A stretch of DNA of 64,000 nt from Kineococcus terrestris. Its GTDB lineage: Bacteria; Actinomycetota; Actinomycetes; Actinomycetales; Kineococcaceae. Below the pieces are notes generated by a model, which did no database searches, was not told the origin of the DNA, and saw nothing but the letters and a program-made list of their open reading frames with translations. The position numbers and the translations under genes were made by a program. Shown here piece by piece: positions 1 to 8,595 of the stretch (position 1 is its first letter; every line of letters begins with the position of its first letter). Location of the stretch: assembly GCF_041020765.1 (NCBI RefSeq), contig NZ_JBEUEJ010000010.1; one strand, 5' to 3'.

Positions 1-1
1 C

Positions 2-1087
2 CCCGCGCTGGTGCGCGGCGAGGAGCACTGGTGCGCCGCCCTGCAGCGCTGGACGTGCGCCGCCGCCCCCGTCCTGGACCCCTGCACGGGCGACGTCGTC
101 GGCAGCGTCAACCTCACCACGTGGTCCGGCGCCGCCTCCGGGCTGCTGCTGGCGCTGGCCCAGGCGGCCGCCGGCAGCACCAGCGCGCTGATGGCCGCCC
201 GCGCCGGCGGCGCCGGGCCGGTCGGCACCGGGGCGCCGGGCGGGCGCGTCTTCCACGTCGAGGTCGAGCAGCCCGCCCCGCCCGCCGACGTGTGCGTGTC
301 CGCGGCCTGGCGCGCCGCCGTCGACGCGGCCACCGCCGTGGTGGCCGCCGGGCGCCTGCTCGCCGTGACCGGGGAGCCCGGCTCCGGGCGCGGTGACCTG
401 GCCGCCCGGGCGGCGCGCACGGGCGCGGCCGGCCGGCGGGTCCTGCGCGCGCGCGTGCCCGCAGCGGCGGAGGTGGCCGGCTGGCTGGGCGCGTGGACAC
501 CGGAGCTGCGCGCCGGCGCGCGCGTCGTCCTGCGCGGGGCGGGACAGCTGCCCGCGTGGGCGGCCGACGAGGTCGCCGCGGCCGTGGCCGCCGCCGTCGC
601 GGCCCTGCCCGGTGGCCCGCCACCGCTCGTCCTCGTCGCCGGTGAGGTCGACGAGCTGCCCGCCGCGCTCGTGGCCCTCGTCGGCGGTGTCGTCAGCGCC
701 CCGCCGCTGCGCGAGCGGCCGGAGGACGTCCTGCCGCTGGCCGAGCGCTTCGCCTCCCGGGGCGGGCGGCGCGCGGTGCGGTTCACACCCGCCGCCGCGC
801 GCGCCCTCGGCGCCCACCCCTGGCCCGGCGGGGTCGGCGCGCTGGAGGAGGCCGTCCGGCGCGCCAGCGCCCGCACCGACCTCGTGGACCTGCAGCACCT
901 GCCGCCCGACGTGCTCACCACCGGCGGCCGCGTCCTCACCCGCCTGGAGCGGCTCGAGCGCGACGAGATCGTGCGCGCCCTCACCGCGCCCGGCACCAGC
1001 GTGGCCGCCGCAGCCGCGTCGCTCGGCCTGTCCCGCGCGACCGTCTACCGCAAGCTGGCCCAGTACGGCGTCGTCCTGCCGCGCTGA
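2..1087 (+). CDS. AcoR-like enhancer-binding-protein relative, 5' truncated
   Basis: The reading frame is already open at the window edge, so the N-terminus is missing. The visible part starts inside what looks like the end of a GAF sensor domain (CAAAPVLDPCTGDVVGSVNLT). A degenerate AAA+-like region follows, with a P-loop remnant GEPGSGRGDL and the C-subdomain pattern PPLRERPEDVLPLAERF then HPWPGGVGALEEAV. The end is a Fis-type helix-turn-helix (VAAAAASLGLSRATVYRKL). This order is that of acetoin/glycerol-type activators (AcoR). The GAFTGA loop that contacts sigma-54 is not visible, which fits actinobacteria lacking sigma-54, so it probably acts as an ordinary DNA-binding activator. Its target lies outside the window. 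It converges on ilvA. Confidence 0.72.
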   Translation, partial: PALVRGEEHWCAALQRWTCAAAPVLDPCTGDVVGSVNLTTWSGAASGLLLALAQAAAGSTSALMAARAGGAGPVGTGAPGGRVFHVEVEQPAPPADVCVSAAWRAAVDAATAVVAAGRLLAVTGEPGSGRGDLAARAARTGAAGRRVLRARVPAAAEVAGWLGAWTPELRAGARVVLRGAGQLPAWAADEVAAAVAAAVAALPGGPPPLVLVAGEVDELPAALVALVGGVVSAPPLRERPEDVLPLAERFASRGGRRAVRFTPAAARALGAHPWPGGVGALEEAVRRASARTDLVDLQHLPPDVLTTGGRVLTRLERLERDEIVRALTAPGTSVAAAAASLGLSRATVYRKLAQYGVVLPR

Positions 1088-1195
1088 ACCCCTCCCGCCC
1101 GGCGTCCCGCCCGGCCGTCCCCGCGCGAACCCGGCTCTCCGCGCTCCGCCGGGACGGACGGGAGGGGTGGGACGGACGGGTCGCGCGGGCGGGCC

Positions 1196-2506
1196 TCAGA
1201 GCAGGTAGCGGTACAGCGGCTCGTCGCCGGTGATGCGCTCGAACGTCGGGGGAGCGGCCTCCATGCGCTGCAGCAGCCCCGGCAGGTCGTCGGGGGAGGG
1301 CACCTCGATGCCCACCAGCGCCGGCCCGAACTCGCGGTTGTTGCGCTTGACGTACTCGAAGTGCGTGATGTCGTCGTCCGGGCCGAGGACCTCGTCCAGG
1401 AAGCGGCGCAGCGCGCCCGGCTCCTGCGGGAACTCCACGAGGAAGTAGTGCTTGCGGCCCTCGTGGACCAGGGCCCGCTCGACGATCTCCGCGTACCGGC
1501 TGACGTCGTTGTTGCCGCCGGAGACCACGCAGACGACGCTCTGGCCCTCGCGCACGCCCAGCCCCTGCAGCAGCGCGGCCGTGGCCAGGGCGCCCGCCGG
1601 CTCGGCGATGATCCCGTCGGTCTGGTACATCGCGAGCATCTCCACGCACACCGCCCCCTCGGGGACGGTGACCAGCTCCGCGCCCGCCGCCGCGACCACC
1701 GGGTGGGTGGCCTCGCCCACGCGGCGCACCGACGCGCCGTCGACGAACGTGTCCACGCTGTCCAGCAGGACCGGGCCGCCGGCGCGCACGGCCGCGGCCA
1801 TCGACGGCGCGCCCAGCGGCTCGGCCCCCACCACCCGCACCCCCGGGTGCCGGCGGGTCAGCCACGTCAGCATCCCGGCGATCAGGCCGCCGCCGCCGAC
1901 GGGCACGACGAGCACGTCCGGCGGGTCCTCGCCCAGCGCGGCCAGCTGCTCGACGACCTCCAGCGCCACCGTGCCCTGCCCGGCCATCGTGCGCGGGTGG
2001 TCGAAGGCCGGCACGAGCGTGGCGCCGGTGCCCTCCGCCCACGCCGCCGCGGCGGCCGCGGAGTCGTCGTAGGTGTCGCCCACCACGAGGGTCTCCACGT
2101 GCTCGCCGCCCAGGGCCGCGATGCGGTCGCGCTTCTGCCGCGGCGTCGTGCGCGGCAGGTACACCCGCCCCGGCACACCCAGCGCGGCGCACGCGTACGC
2201 GACGCCCTGGCCGTGGTTGCCGGCGCTCGCGCACACGACGCCGCGCGCGCGCTCGCGCTCGCCGAGCTGGGCGATGAGGTTGTAGGCGCCGCGGACCTTG
2301 TACGAGCGCACGACCTGCAGGTCCTCGCGCTTGAGCCGCACCCGCGCGCCGGTGGCGGCCGACAGGCGCGCGCTCGGCTCCAGCGGGGTGGTGGCGACGA
2401 CGCCCGCCAGGCGCCGCGCGGCCTCCTCGACCGCCCGCGCGCCGTCCTCGGGCAGCGCGGCGGGGAGCGCGCCGGTGGGGGCGCCGGTGGGGGCGTGGAC
2501 CGTCAT
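1196..2506 (-). CDS. ilvA: threonine ammonia-lyase (threonine dehydratase)
   Basis: A 436-aa fold-type II PLP enzyme that deaminates threonine to 2-oxobutanoate, the first committed step of isoleucine synthesis. The PLP lysine lies in VVRSYKVRGAYN, followed by the phosphate-contact segment SAGNHGQGVA and a glycine-rich VPVGGGGLIAG loop. A C-terminal ~85-residue ACT-like module (HYFLVEFPQEPGALRRFLDE) suggests allosteric feedback control. The reading frame extends 23 codons upstream, but that extension is arginine-rich and non-conserved, so the ATG at 2506 is preferred. The gene stands alone between convergent AcoR and the aldo/keto reductase terminator. Confidence 0.93.
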   Translation of the reverse strand: MTVHAPTGAPTGALPAALPEDGARAVEEAARRLAGVVATTPLEPSARLSAATGARVRLKREDLQVVRSYKVRGAYNLIAQLGERERARGVVCASAGNHGQGVAYACAALGVPGRVYLPRTTPRQKRDRIAALGGEHVETLVVGDTYDDSAAAAAAWAEGTGATLVPAFDHPRTMAGQGTVALEVVEQLAALGEDPPDVLVVPVGGGGLIAGMLTWLTRRHPGVRVVGAEPLGAPSMAAAVRAGGPVLLDSVDTFVDGASVRRVGEATHPVVAAAGAELVTVPEGAVCVEMLAMYQTDGIIAEPAGALATAALLQGLGVREGQSVVCVVSGGNNDVSRYAEIVERALVHEGRKHYFLVEFPQEPGALRRFLDEVLGPDDDITHFEYVKRNNREFGPALVGIEVPSPDDLPGLLQRMEAAPPTFERITGDEPLYRYLL

Positions 2507-2590
2507 GGGGGCCAGTGTCGCGCGCCGGCGGGCCCGGACGTGCACGGGTGCGCGCCGCGGCCGGTGCCCGCCCACCGCCCGGGACGCGCG

Positions 2591-2633
2591 ACGGCCGGGT
2601 CCGGGCGGGGAGCTCCCGCCCGGACCCGGCCGT
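2591..2633 (-). terminator. strong hairpin terminator after the aldo/keto reductase gene
   Basis: A perfect 19-bp GC-rich stem (2591-2609 with 2615-2633) encloses a 5-nt loop. It lies just past the stop codon of the minus-strand aldo/keto reductase gene and upstream of ilvA. There is no U-tract, as is usual in actinobacteria. Confidence 0.8.
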
Positions 2634-2648
2634 CCGGGTGCGCGCCGC

Positions 2649-3488
2649 TCAGGCGCCGATGGTCATCTGGTCCGGGTGGCTGCCGACGCGGCCGTCGCGC
2701 TCCAGCCCGGCGAGCTGGTCGAGGTCGGCCTCGGCCAGCTCGAAGTCGAACAGCGCGAAGTTCTCGCGGATGCGCTCCGGCGTCACCGACTTGGGGATGA
2801 CGAGGTTGCCGATCTCGACGTGCCAGCGCAGCACGACCTGCGCGGGGGTGCGGCCCAGGCGGTCGGCGATGGCGCGGACCGTCGGGTCGTCGATGACGCC
2901 CTTGCCCGAGGACAGCGGGCTGTACGCCTCGGTGACGATCTGGTGCTTGGCGTTCTCCTCGCGCAGCTCGCGCTGCTGCAGGAAGGGGTGCAGCTCGATC
3001 TGGTTGACGGCCGGCACGACCGTCGTCTCGGCCAGCAGCCGGTTCAGGTGGTGCGGCTCGAAGTTCGACACGCCGATCGCCCGGGCGCGCCCGTCGGCGT
3101 AGATCTTCTCGAACGCCTTCCAGGTGTCGACGTAGGCGTCCTTGACCGGCAGCGGCCAGTGGATCAGGTACAGGTCGACGTGGTCGAGGCCCAGCTTCTC
3201 CAGGCTCGCGTCGAAGGCGCGCAGGGTCGTGTCGTAGCCCTGCTCGGCGTTCCACAGCTTGGTGGTGACGAACAGCTCGTCGCGGGGCAGCCCGGACCCG
3301 GCGATCGCGCGGCCCACACCGCGCTCGTTGCCGTAGATGGCGGCCGTGTCGATGTGCCGGTAGCCGGTCTCGAGGGCGGTCTCGACGGCGGGGACCACCT
3401 CGTCGTCGCCGACCTGCCAGACGCCGAAGCCGAGCTGGGGGACGCTGACCCCGTTGTTCAGGAGGATCTGGGGAACGGCTGCGCTCAT
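2649..3488 (-). CDS. aldo/keto reductase (AKR5-type)
   Basis: A 279-aa NADPH-dependent TIM-barrel oxidoreductase. The catalytic set can be read as Asp and Tyr in DTAAIYGNERGVG, Lys in TTKLWN and His in LYLIHWPLP. The NADPH-binding C-terminal segment VIPKSVTPERIRENF is present. The length and signatures match 2,5-diketo-gluconate-reductase-like family members, but the physiological substrate cannot be read from sequence. The start ATG at 3488 gives the expected N-terminal beta-hairpin (LLNNGVSVPQLGFGVWQV). Confidence 0.9.
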   Translation of the reverse strand: MSAAVPQILLNNGVSVPQLGFGVWQVGDDEVVPAVETALETGYRHIDTAAIYGNERGVGRAIAGSGLPRDELFVTTKLWNAEQGYDTTLRAFDASLEKLGLDHVDLYLIHWPLPVKDAYVDTWKAFEKIYADGRARAIGVSNFEPHHLNRLLAETTVVPAVNQIELHPFLQQRELREENAKHQIVTEAYSPLSSGKGVIDDPTVRAIADRLGRTPAQVVLRWHVEIGNLVIPKSVTPERIRENFALFDFELAEADLDQLAGLERDGRVGSHPDQMTIGA

Positions 3489-3718
3489 GCCCGCGAGGCT
3501 AGCCAGCGGCTCCGGGGCGCGCAGGTCGGGTGCGTCCCGCGCGCTGAGCGGCGGGGACCTGGTGAGCGCCGGACCGGGAGCGCCTCACGGCGCACGGCCG
3601 CTCGTAGCGGCTGTCAATGGAACCCGGGGCTGCCGCGGCCCGGCGCCCGCACCCACCGTAACCCCGTCCGGCGCCGGCGTCAGCCCCGGCGGGGTCCCGG
3701 CCCGGCCCGGCGGGGACC

Positions 3719-4321
3719 TCAGCCCAGCTCGCCGGCGCGCCAGCGCTGGGCGACGGTCTCCAGCTGCTCGGCGGTGCGCACGAGGCGGGCGGCGGAGCGG
3801 GTCAGCTCGCCGGCGGGCCCAGGGGCCCCGCCGAAGCGGGGGTCGTCGGCGTGGTGGGCGCGGCCGACGGCCACCAGGCGGCAGAAGGCGGCCGCGCGCT
3901 CCAGGGTCACGGCGAAGTCGCCGCGCGAGACGCCGGTCAGGACGGCGTCGACGACGCCGACGACCTCCTCCGGTCCCGGCGGGTCGGCCACACCGGCGAC
4001 GACCTCCAGGACGGGCGCGAAGCGGCGGCCCTCGGCGTACTGGCGCGAGACGGCCACGGGCGCGCGCTGCACCCACGTGCGCAGCGCGTACAGGCGCCAC
4101 AGGGCCCCGGCCAGGGAGTCGGCGGGCGCGTCGGCCCACAGGTCGGCGATGACCTCCAGGCCCTCGTCCTGGGCGAGGGTGACGACGCGGCGGGTCACCT
4201 CGGCGTCCTGCGCCGAGCGGGCCCCGTGCACGAGGGCGCTGGCGGCGGCGTGCGCGGCCTCCTGCAGCGCCGAGGGGTCCACGCCCCCGGCGAGGGCGAC
4301 GAGCGCGTCGTCGCCGGGCAT
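3719..4321 (-). CDS. conserved actinobacterial protein of unknown function
   Basis: A 200-aa, alanine-rich, probably all-helical soluble protein without cysteines of obvious metal-binding pattern, signal peptide or membrane segment. I do not recognise the family. The frame reaches 28 codons further upstream but that part is low-complexity; the ATG at 4321 (MPGDDALVALAGG) begins the structured part. The sequence LADWLWADAP-like helical repeats and the ERAAAFCRLV segment suggest a helical bundle. It lies in a short minus-strand run with the next unknown gene, next to DUF3145 and the fab operon. Confidence 0.7.
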   Translation of the reverse strand: MPGDDALVALAGGVDPSALQEAAHAAASALVHGARSAQDAEVTRRVVTLAQDEGLEVIADLWADAPADSLAGALWRLYALRTWVQRAPVAVSRQYAEGRRFAPVLEVVAGVADPPGPEEVVGVVDAVLTGVSRGDFAVTLERAAAFCRLVAVGRAHHADDPRFGGAPGPAGELTRSAARLVRTAEQLETVAQRWRAGELG

Positions 4322-4442
4322 GGCGGGCCGGTGGTGGCGCCTGGCGGCGGGTTCCTCGGGCACCGCTCGATGGTGCCACCGCCCGGCGGCACCGCCCGAC
4401 GGCACCGGCTGACGGGCGGGAGCGGGGCGGACGGGCGGCGCC

Positions 4443-4868
4443 TCAGCCGCGGAAGGGCGGCGGCGGGACGGCCAGCGTGGCGCGCGGCAGGTCGGCCAGC
4501 CGCAGCCCGCCGTGCCCGAGGGCCTCGTCGCACAGCGACTCCACGCTCCAGCCGAGCTGGCTGCCGAACAGCGTCACCGTCACGCGGTAGATGGTGATCT
4601 CGTACTTGGTCGGGGTGCCGTAGGCGACGTGGACGCGGCCGATGAGCTCGGCACCGGCGGCGTTGTCCGGCCCGTTCCACGGGCGGTCCCAGCGCGTCCA
4701 CAGCGACGGGCCGGCCTGCCAGACACCACCGTTGGTCACGTCCCGCAGCGCGAGCTCGACGAGGACGGAGCGGGCCGCCTCCTCGGGCACGATGGCGGCC
4801 GGGCGGATGACCTCCGAGACCTCGCCCGCGGCGCGGGCCGCGGGCGCGGCGGTGTGCTGGTCGTCCAC
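4443..4868 (-). CDS. conserved protein of unknown function
   Basis: A 141-aa soluble protein, acidic at the start and rich in beta-type segments (YEITIYRVTVTLFGSQLGWSVESLCDEAL). The longer open frame upstream is arginine/proline-rich and not credible. The GTG at 4868 is chosen because AGAGGA lies about 8-13 nt upstream on the minus strand. No catalytic motif is recognised. It is divergent from the DUF3145 gene across a 281-bp gap that must hold both promoters. Confidence 0.72.
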   Translation of the reverse strand: MDDQHTAAPAARAAGEVSEVIRPAAIVPEEAARSVLVELALRDVTNGGVWQAGPSLWTRWDRPWNGPDNAAGAELIGRVHVAYGTPTKYEITIYRVTVTLFGSQLGWSVESLCDEALGHGGLRLADLPRATLAVPPPPFRG

Positions 4869-5149
4869 AGCGGGTCGTCCTCTCGTCGTGCCGGCGGTCT
4901 CGGTGGGTCCTCGGCAGCGCGGGACGCGACCTTGAGCCGCGGTCCGGCGCCGTCGCGGTGGCCGTCCCCGGCGGTCCGGGCGTGGAGATCTCGTGCACGG
5001 ACGTGGACGGTGAGCGACGTCTGGGGCATGATGTCCCCGTACGAGGAGTACGCCGTGTAGTTGGCACGTCACTGATGGACACAGCTGGTCGACCTGTCGC
5101 CGTGGGGCCGTAGGGGAAGACGTCCCCCACCGACGCAGAGGAGAACGGC

Positions 5150-5662
5150 ATGTCCGGTGCGACCACCCGCGGCGTGCTCTTCGTGCACTCCGCACCGCGC
5201 GCGCTGGTGCCCCACATCGAGTGGGCAGCGGGCGGGGTCCTCGGCGTGCGCGCGTCCCTGGACTGGACGCTGCAGCCGGTGGCCGCGGGCTGCCTGCGCG
5301 CCGAGCTGAGCTGGCAGGCGCCGCAGGGCACGGGAGCCCGGCTCGCCTCCGCGCTGCGCGGGTGGTCGCACCTGCGCTTCGAGGTCACCGAGGAGCCCAG
5401 CCAGGGCTGCGACGGCGGCCGCTGGAGCCACACGCCGTCCCTGGGCATCTTCCACGCCGTCACCGACGTCCACGGCAACGTGCAGGTCCCCGAGGACCGC
5501 GTCCACGCCGCCCTCGACCTGCTCTCCGGCCCGCACGCCGACCCGGCCGCCGCCCGCCGCGCGCTGGAGCTGGCCGTCGGCGAGGCCTGGGACCGCGAGC
5601 TGGAGGCGTTCCGCCACGCCGGGGACGACACCCCCGTGCGCTGGCTGCACCAAGTCGGCTGA
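5150..5662 (+). CDS. DUF3145 family protein
   Basis: A 170-aa protein that matches the actinobacterial DUF3145 family in length and sequence (begins MSGATTRGVLFVHSAPRALV, with conserved SLDWTLQP and WDRELEAFRHAG). Function is unknown. In Streptomyces this family member lies directly beside fabF, as here, which suggests a link to fatty-acid synthesis, but that is inference from position only. The start is set by AGAGGAG 6-12 nt before the ATG. Its stop codon lies inside a 12-bp tandem repeat. Confidence 0.9.
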   Translation: MSGATTRGVLFVHSAPRALVPHIEWAAGGVLGVRASLDWTLQPVAAGCLRAELSWQAPQGTGARLASALRGWSHLRFEVTEEPSQGCDGGRWSHTPSLGIFHAVTDVHGNVQVPEDRVHAALDLLSGPHADPAAARRALELAVGEAWDRELEAFRHAGDDTPVRWLHQVG

Positions 5663-5698
5663 GAGGTCGGCTGAGAGGTCGGCCGACAGGTCGGCTGA
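5651..5698 (+). repeat. 12-bp tandem repeat across the DUF3145 stop codon
   Basis: Four 12-bp units (CAAGTCGGCTGA, GAGGTCGGCTGA, GAGGTCGGCCGA, CAGGTCGGCTGA). The phase keeps each unit in the gene's frame, so readthrough of the first TGA meets further in-frame TGAs. Confidence 0.9.
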
Positions 5699-5770
5699 GC
5701 CCGGCGGCCCCGGTGCGGGGGGCCGCCACCACCGGGCCGGCGCGGTCGCGGACCGCGGGCCCGGACGCGC

Positions 5771-5806
5771 GGAGGCCCGCGCCCCGGGGAAGGGGCGCGG
5801 GCCTCC
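5771..5806. terminator. bidirectional terminator between DUF3145 and fabF
   Basis: A perfect 15-bp stem (5771-5785 with 5792-5806) with a 6-nt loop lies between two convergent genes, so it can end transcription from both sides. Confidence 0.85.
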
Positions 5807-5826
5807 GTTGCGGACCGCCGGCCGGC

Positions 5827-7077
5827 TCAGACCGAGCGCAGCACCAGGCTCACGTTGTGCCCGCCGAAGCCGAAGGCGTTGTTCAGCCCGATGAGCGGGC
5901 CCTCGCCCGGCAGCGGCCGCGGGTCCTTGCGCACGACGTCCAGCGTCACCTCGGGGTCGAGGTCGTCCACGTTGATCGTCGGCGGGGCCAGCCGCTCGCG
6001 CAGCGCCAGGATCGTCAGGATGCTCTCCACGGCGCCGGCCGCGCCCAGCAGGTGCCCGGTCATCGACTTGGTCGCCGAGACCGCGATCCCGTCCGCCGCC
6101 GGCCCCAGGGCCAGCCGCAGGCCGCGGTCCTCGGCCACGTCACCGGCCGGGGTGGAGGTGGCGTGCGCGTTGACGTGCGCCAGGTCGCCCGGGGCCAGGT
6201 CCGCGGCCGCCAGGGCGTCCTTCACCGCGCGGCTGACGCCCGCGCCCGCCGGCTCCGGCGCCGCCACGTGGTGGGCGTCGGCGGACAGGCCCGCGCCCAG
6301 CAGCTCGGCGTGCACGCGCGCGCCGCGCGCGCGGGCGTGCTCCTCGGACTCCAGCACCACGATGCCCGCCCCCTCGCCGAGCACGAACCCGTCGCGCTGG
6401 GTGTCGAAGGGGCGCGAGGCGCGCGCCGGGTCCTCGTTGCGCCGCGACAGGGCGTGCATGGCCGCGAAGGAGGCGATGGGCAGCGGGTGGATCGCCGCCT
6501 CGGTGCCGCCGGCGATGACCATGTCCGCGCGCCCGGAGCGGATCATGTCCGCGCCGTAGGCCAGCGCCTCGGCGCCCGAGGCGCAGGCGCTGACGGGCGT
6601 GTGCGCACCGGCGCGGGCGGTGAACTCCAGGCTGATCGCCGACGTGGGCCCGTTGCCCATGAGCATCGGCACCGTCAGCGGCAGGACGCGGCGCGCGCCC
6701 TTCTCCCTGAGCGTGTCGTAGGCCGTCAGCAGCGTCCAGATGCCGCCGATGCCGGTGGCGACCACGGAGGCCAGGCGCAGCGGGTCCACCTCGGGGGTGC
6801 CGGCGTCGGCCCACGCCTCGCGCGCGGCGATGACGGCGAACTGCTGCGAGGGGTCCAGGCGCTTGACCTCGCGGCGCTCCAGGACGTCCTCGGCCGGGAC
6901 GGCGGCCTGCGCGCCGAAGGTGATCGGCAGGTCGAACTCGGAGGTCCAGGGGCCCTGCAGGGTGCGGGCGCCGGAACGCCCGGCCAGCACGGCCTCCCAC
7001 GTCGAGGCGACGTCGCCACCCAGCGGTGTCGTCGCTCCCAGTCCGGTGACGACGACGCGGCGAGCGGTCGTGGTCAT
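5827..7077 (-). CDS. fabF: beta-ketoacyl-ACP synthase II
   Basis: A 416-aa condensing enzyme that elongates acyl-ACP with malonyl-ACP in type II fatty-acid synthesis. The Cys-His-His triad is visible: Cys165 in PVSACASGAEA, His305 in HVNAHATSTPAGD and His342 in KSMTGHLLGAAG. GAAGG-type spacing is good: AAGGAG sits about 8 nt before the ATG. It is the last gene of the fabD-fabH-acpP-fabF operon, 85 bp after acpP, and ends at a strong terminator. Confidence 0.97.
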   Translation of the reverse strand: MTTTARRVVVTGLGATTPLGGDVASTWEAVLAGRSGARTLQGPWTSEFDLPITFGAQAAVPAEDVLERREVKRLDPSQQFAVIAAREAWADAGTPEVDPLRLASVVATGIGGIWTLLTAYDTLREKGARRVLPLTVPMLMGNGPTSAISLEFTARAGAHTPVSACASGAEALAYGADMIRSGRADMVIAGGTEAAIHPLPIASFAAMHALSRRNEDPARASRPFDTQRDGFVLGEGAGIVVLESEEHARARGARVHAELLGAGLSADAHHVAAPEPAGAGVSRAVKDALAAADLAPGDLAHVNAHATSTPAGDVAEDRGLRLALGPAADGIAVSATKSMTGHLLGAAGAVESILTILALRERLAPPTINVDDLDPEVTLDVVRKDPRPLPGEGPLIGLNNAFGFGGHNVSLVLRSV

Positions 7078-7162
7078 GGTCGGTCAACTCCTTCGAAGCG
7101 GTGGCGGGTGCCGGTCGCGGTAGGGGTGCCGGCCGGCCCTCGCGGGCCGGCCGGCGGCGGGC

Positions 7163-7408
7163 TCAGCCCTGGGCCTGGGAGATGTAGGCGACGGCGTCGC
7201 CGACGGTGCGCAGGTTCTTCACGTCCTCGTCGGGGATGCGGACGCCGAACTTCTCCTCGCAGTTCACGACGATCGTCATCATCGACAGCGAGTCGATGTC
7301 CAGGTCGTCGGTGAAGGACTTGTCGGCCTGCACGCTGTCGGTGGGCAGGCCCGTCTCCTCGTTCACGATCTCGGCGAGACCGCTGAGGATCTCCTGCTCA
7401 CTGGCCAT
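7163..7408 (-). CDS. acpP: acyl carrier protein
   Basis: An 81-aa acidic four-helix carrier protein. The 4'-phosphopantetheine attachment serine is Ser40 in DLDIDSLSMM. The ATG at 7408 is preceded by AAGGAG at ideal distance; the longer open frame upstream is a shadow of the fabH gene. It carries growing acyl chains between FabD, FabH and FabF. It sits in the middle of the fab operon, 146 bp after fabH. Confidence 0.97.
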   Translation of the reverse strand: MASEQEILSGLAEIVNEETGLPTDSVQADKSFTDDLDIDSLSMMTIVVNCEEKFGVRIPDEDVKNLRTVGDAVAYISQAQG

Positions 7409-7554
7409 GCGTCGCTCCTTCGTCGTCCGGGCGCCGGAACCTCCGGCGCCCACCTCGTCCTGGGCGCGGGGCCCGCGGCCCCAGGTCTGCGGTCCGTCCC
7501 CGGTGGGGCGGGCCGGTCCGCGCGCCGCGCCCCCGGCGGGGGCGCGGCCGGTCC

Positions 7555-8595
7555 TCACGGCAGGCGCACCACCTGCGCGGCGTACGACAGGCCCGCGCCG
7601 TAGCCGATGAACAGCGCCAGCCCGCCCGAGGGGGCGTGCCCGTCGGCCACGGCCCGCTCCACGGCCAGCGGCACCGAGGCCGCCGACGTGTTGCCCATGT
7701 CGACGATGTCGCGGGCCACGTGCACCGACTCCGGCAGCTTCAGCTGCTTGACCATCGCGTCGATGATGCGCGCGTTGGCCTGGTGGGGCACGAAGACGTC
7801 CAGCTGGTCGGCGGTGATCCCCGCCGCGTCCATCGCCTGCTGGGCCACCGGCGCCATCTGCCACACCGCCCAGCGGAAGACCGACTGGCCCTGCTGCTCC
7901 AGGTACGGCCAGCGGGCCGGGTCCTGCGCGGCGGCCTCGGCGGCCACCGGGTCCACGGCGGCCGGCTGGCGCAGGTCCAGCCAGGAGTGCTTGGAGCGGA
8001 TCGCGTCGGCCTGGCCCCCGTCGGAGCCCCACACCGTCGGGCCGATGCCCGGCTCGGCGGACGGGCCGACGACCGCGGCGCCCGCGCCGTCGGCGAACAG
8101 GAACGCCGTGGAGCGGTCGTGCTTGTCGGTGAAGTCGGACAGCTTGTCCACCCCGACGACGAGCACGTGCTCGGCGGTGCCGCCGCGCACCAGGTCGCTG
8201 GCCAGCGCCACGCCGTGGCAGAAGCCCGCGCAGCCGGCCGAGACGTCGAACGCCGCGGCCGGGGTCGCGCCCAGGCGGTCGGCGAGCACGGCGGCCGCCG
8301 CGGGCGTCTGGTACGGGTACGAGACGGTCGCGAGCACGACCGCGTCGACGTCGGAGCCGGTCAGCCCCGCCGCGGCCAGCGCCTTGGCGGAGGCGTCCTC
8401 GCTCATGTCGACGACCGAGACGTCCTCCGCGGCCCAGCGGCGGGTGCGGATGCCGGTGCGCTGCTGGATCCACTCGTCGGAGGAGTCGATCCAGGTGCAC
8501 ACCTCGGCGTTGTCGATGACGCGCGGCGGGCGGTGGGCGCCGAAGCCCAGGATCCGCGCCTCGCGCGTCGGGGCGGTCGTGATCCGGACCGTCAC
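7555..8595 (-). CDS. fabH: beta-ketoacyl-ACP synthase III
   Basis: A 346-aa initiating condensing enzyme that joins a short acyl-CoA primer to malonyl-ACP. The catalytic triad is Cys122 (VSAGCAGFCHG), His271 (VPHQANARIID) and Asn302 (DMGNTSAAS). The GTG start at 8595 overlaps the fabD TGA (GTGA), showing translational coupling. Actinobacterial FabH usually accepts branched primers, consistent with the ilvA, ilvE and leu genes elsewhere in the window, but specificity cannot be read from sequence. Confidence 0.96.
   Translation of the reverse strand: MTVRITTAPTREARILGFGAHRPPRVIDNAEVCTWIDSSDEWIQQRTGIRTRRWAAEDVSVVDMSEDASAKALAAAGLTGSDVDAVVLATVSYPYQTPAAAAVLADRLGATPAAAFDVSAGCAGFCHGVALASDLVRGGTAEHVLVVGVDKLSDFTDKHDRSTAFLFADGAGAAVVGPSAEPGIGPTVWGSDGGQADAIRSKHSWLDLRQPAAVDPVAAEAAAQDPARWPYLEQQGQSVFRWAVWQMAPVAQQAMDAAGITADQLDVFVPHQANARIIDAMVKQLKLPESVHVARDIVDMGNTSAASVPLAVERAVADGHAPSGGLALFIGYGAGLSYAAQVVRLP

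Noticed and set aside
5038..5052. CGTAC-N5-GTACG inverted repeat upstream of DUF3145
   Set aside because: Only 5-bp arms and about 100 bp before the start; such short repeats are expected by chance here.
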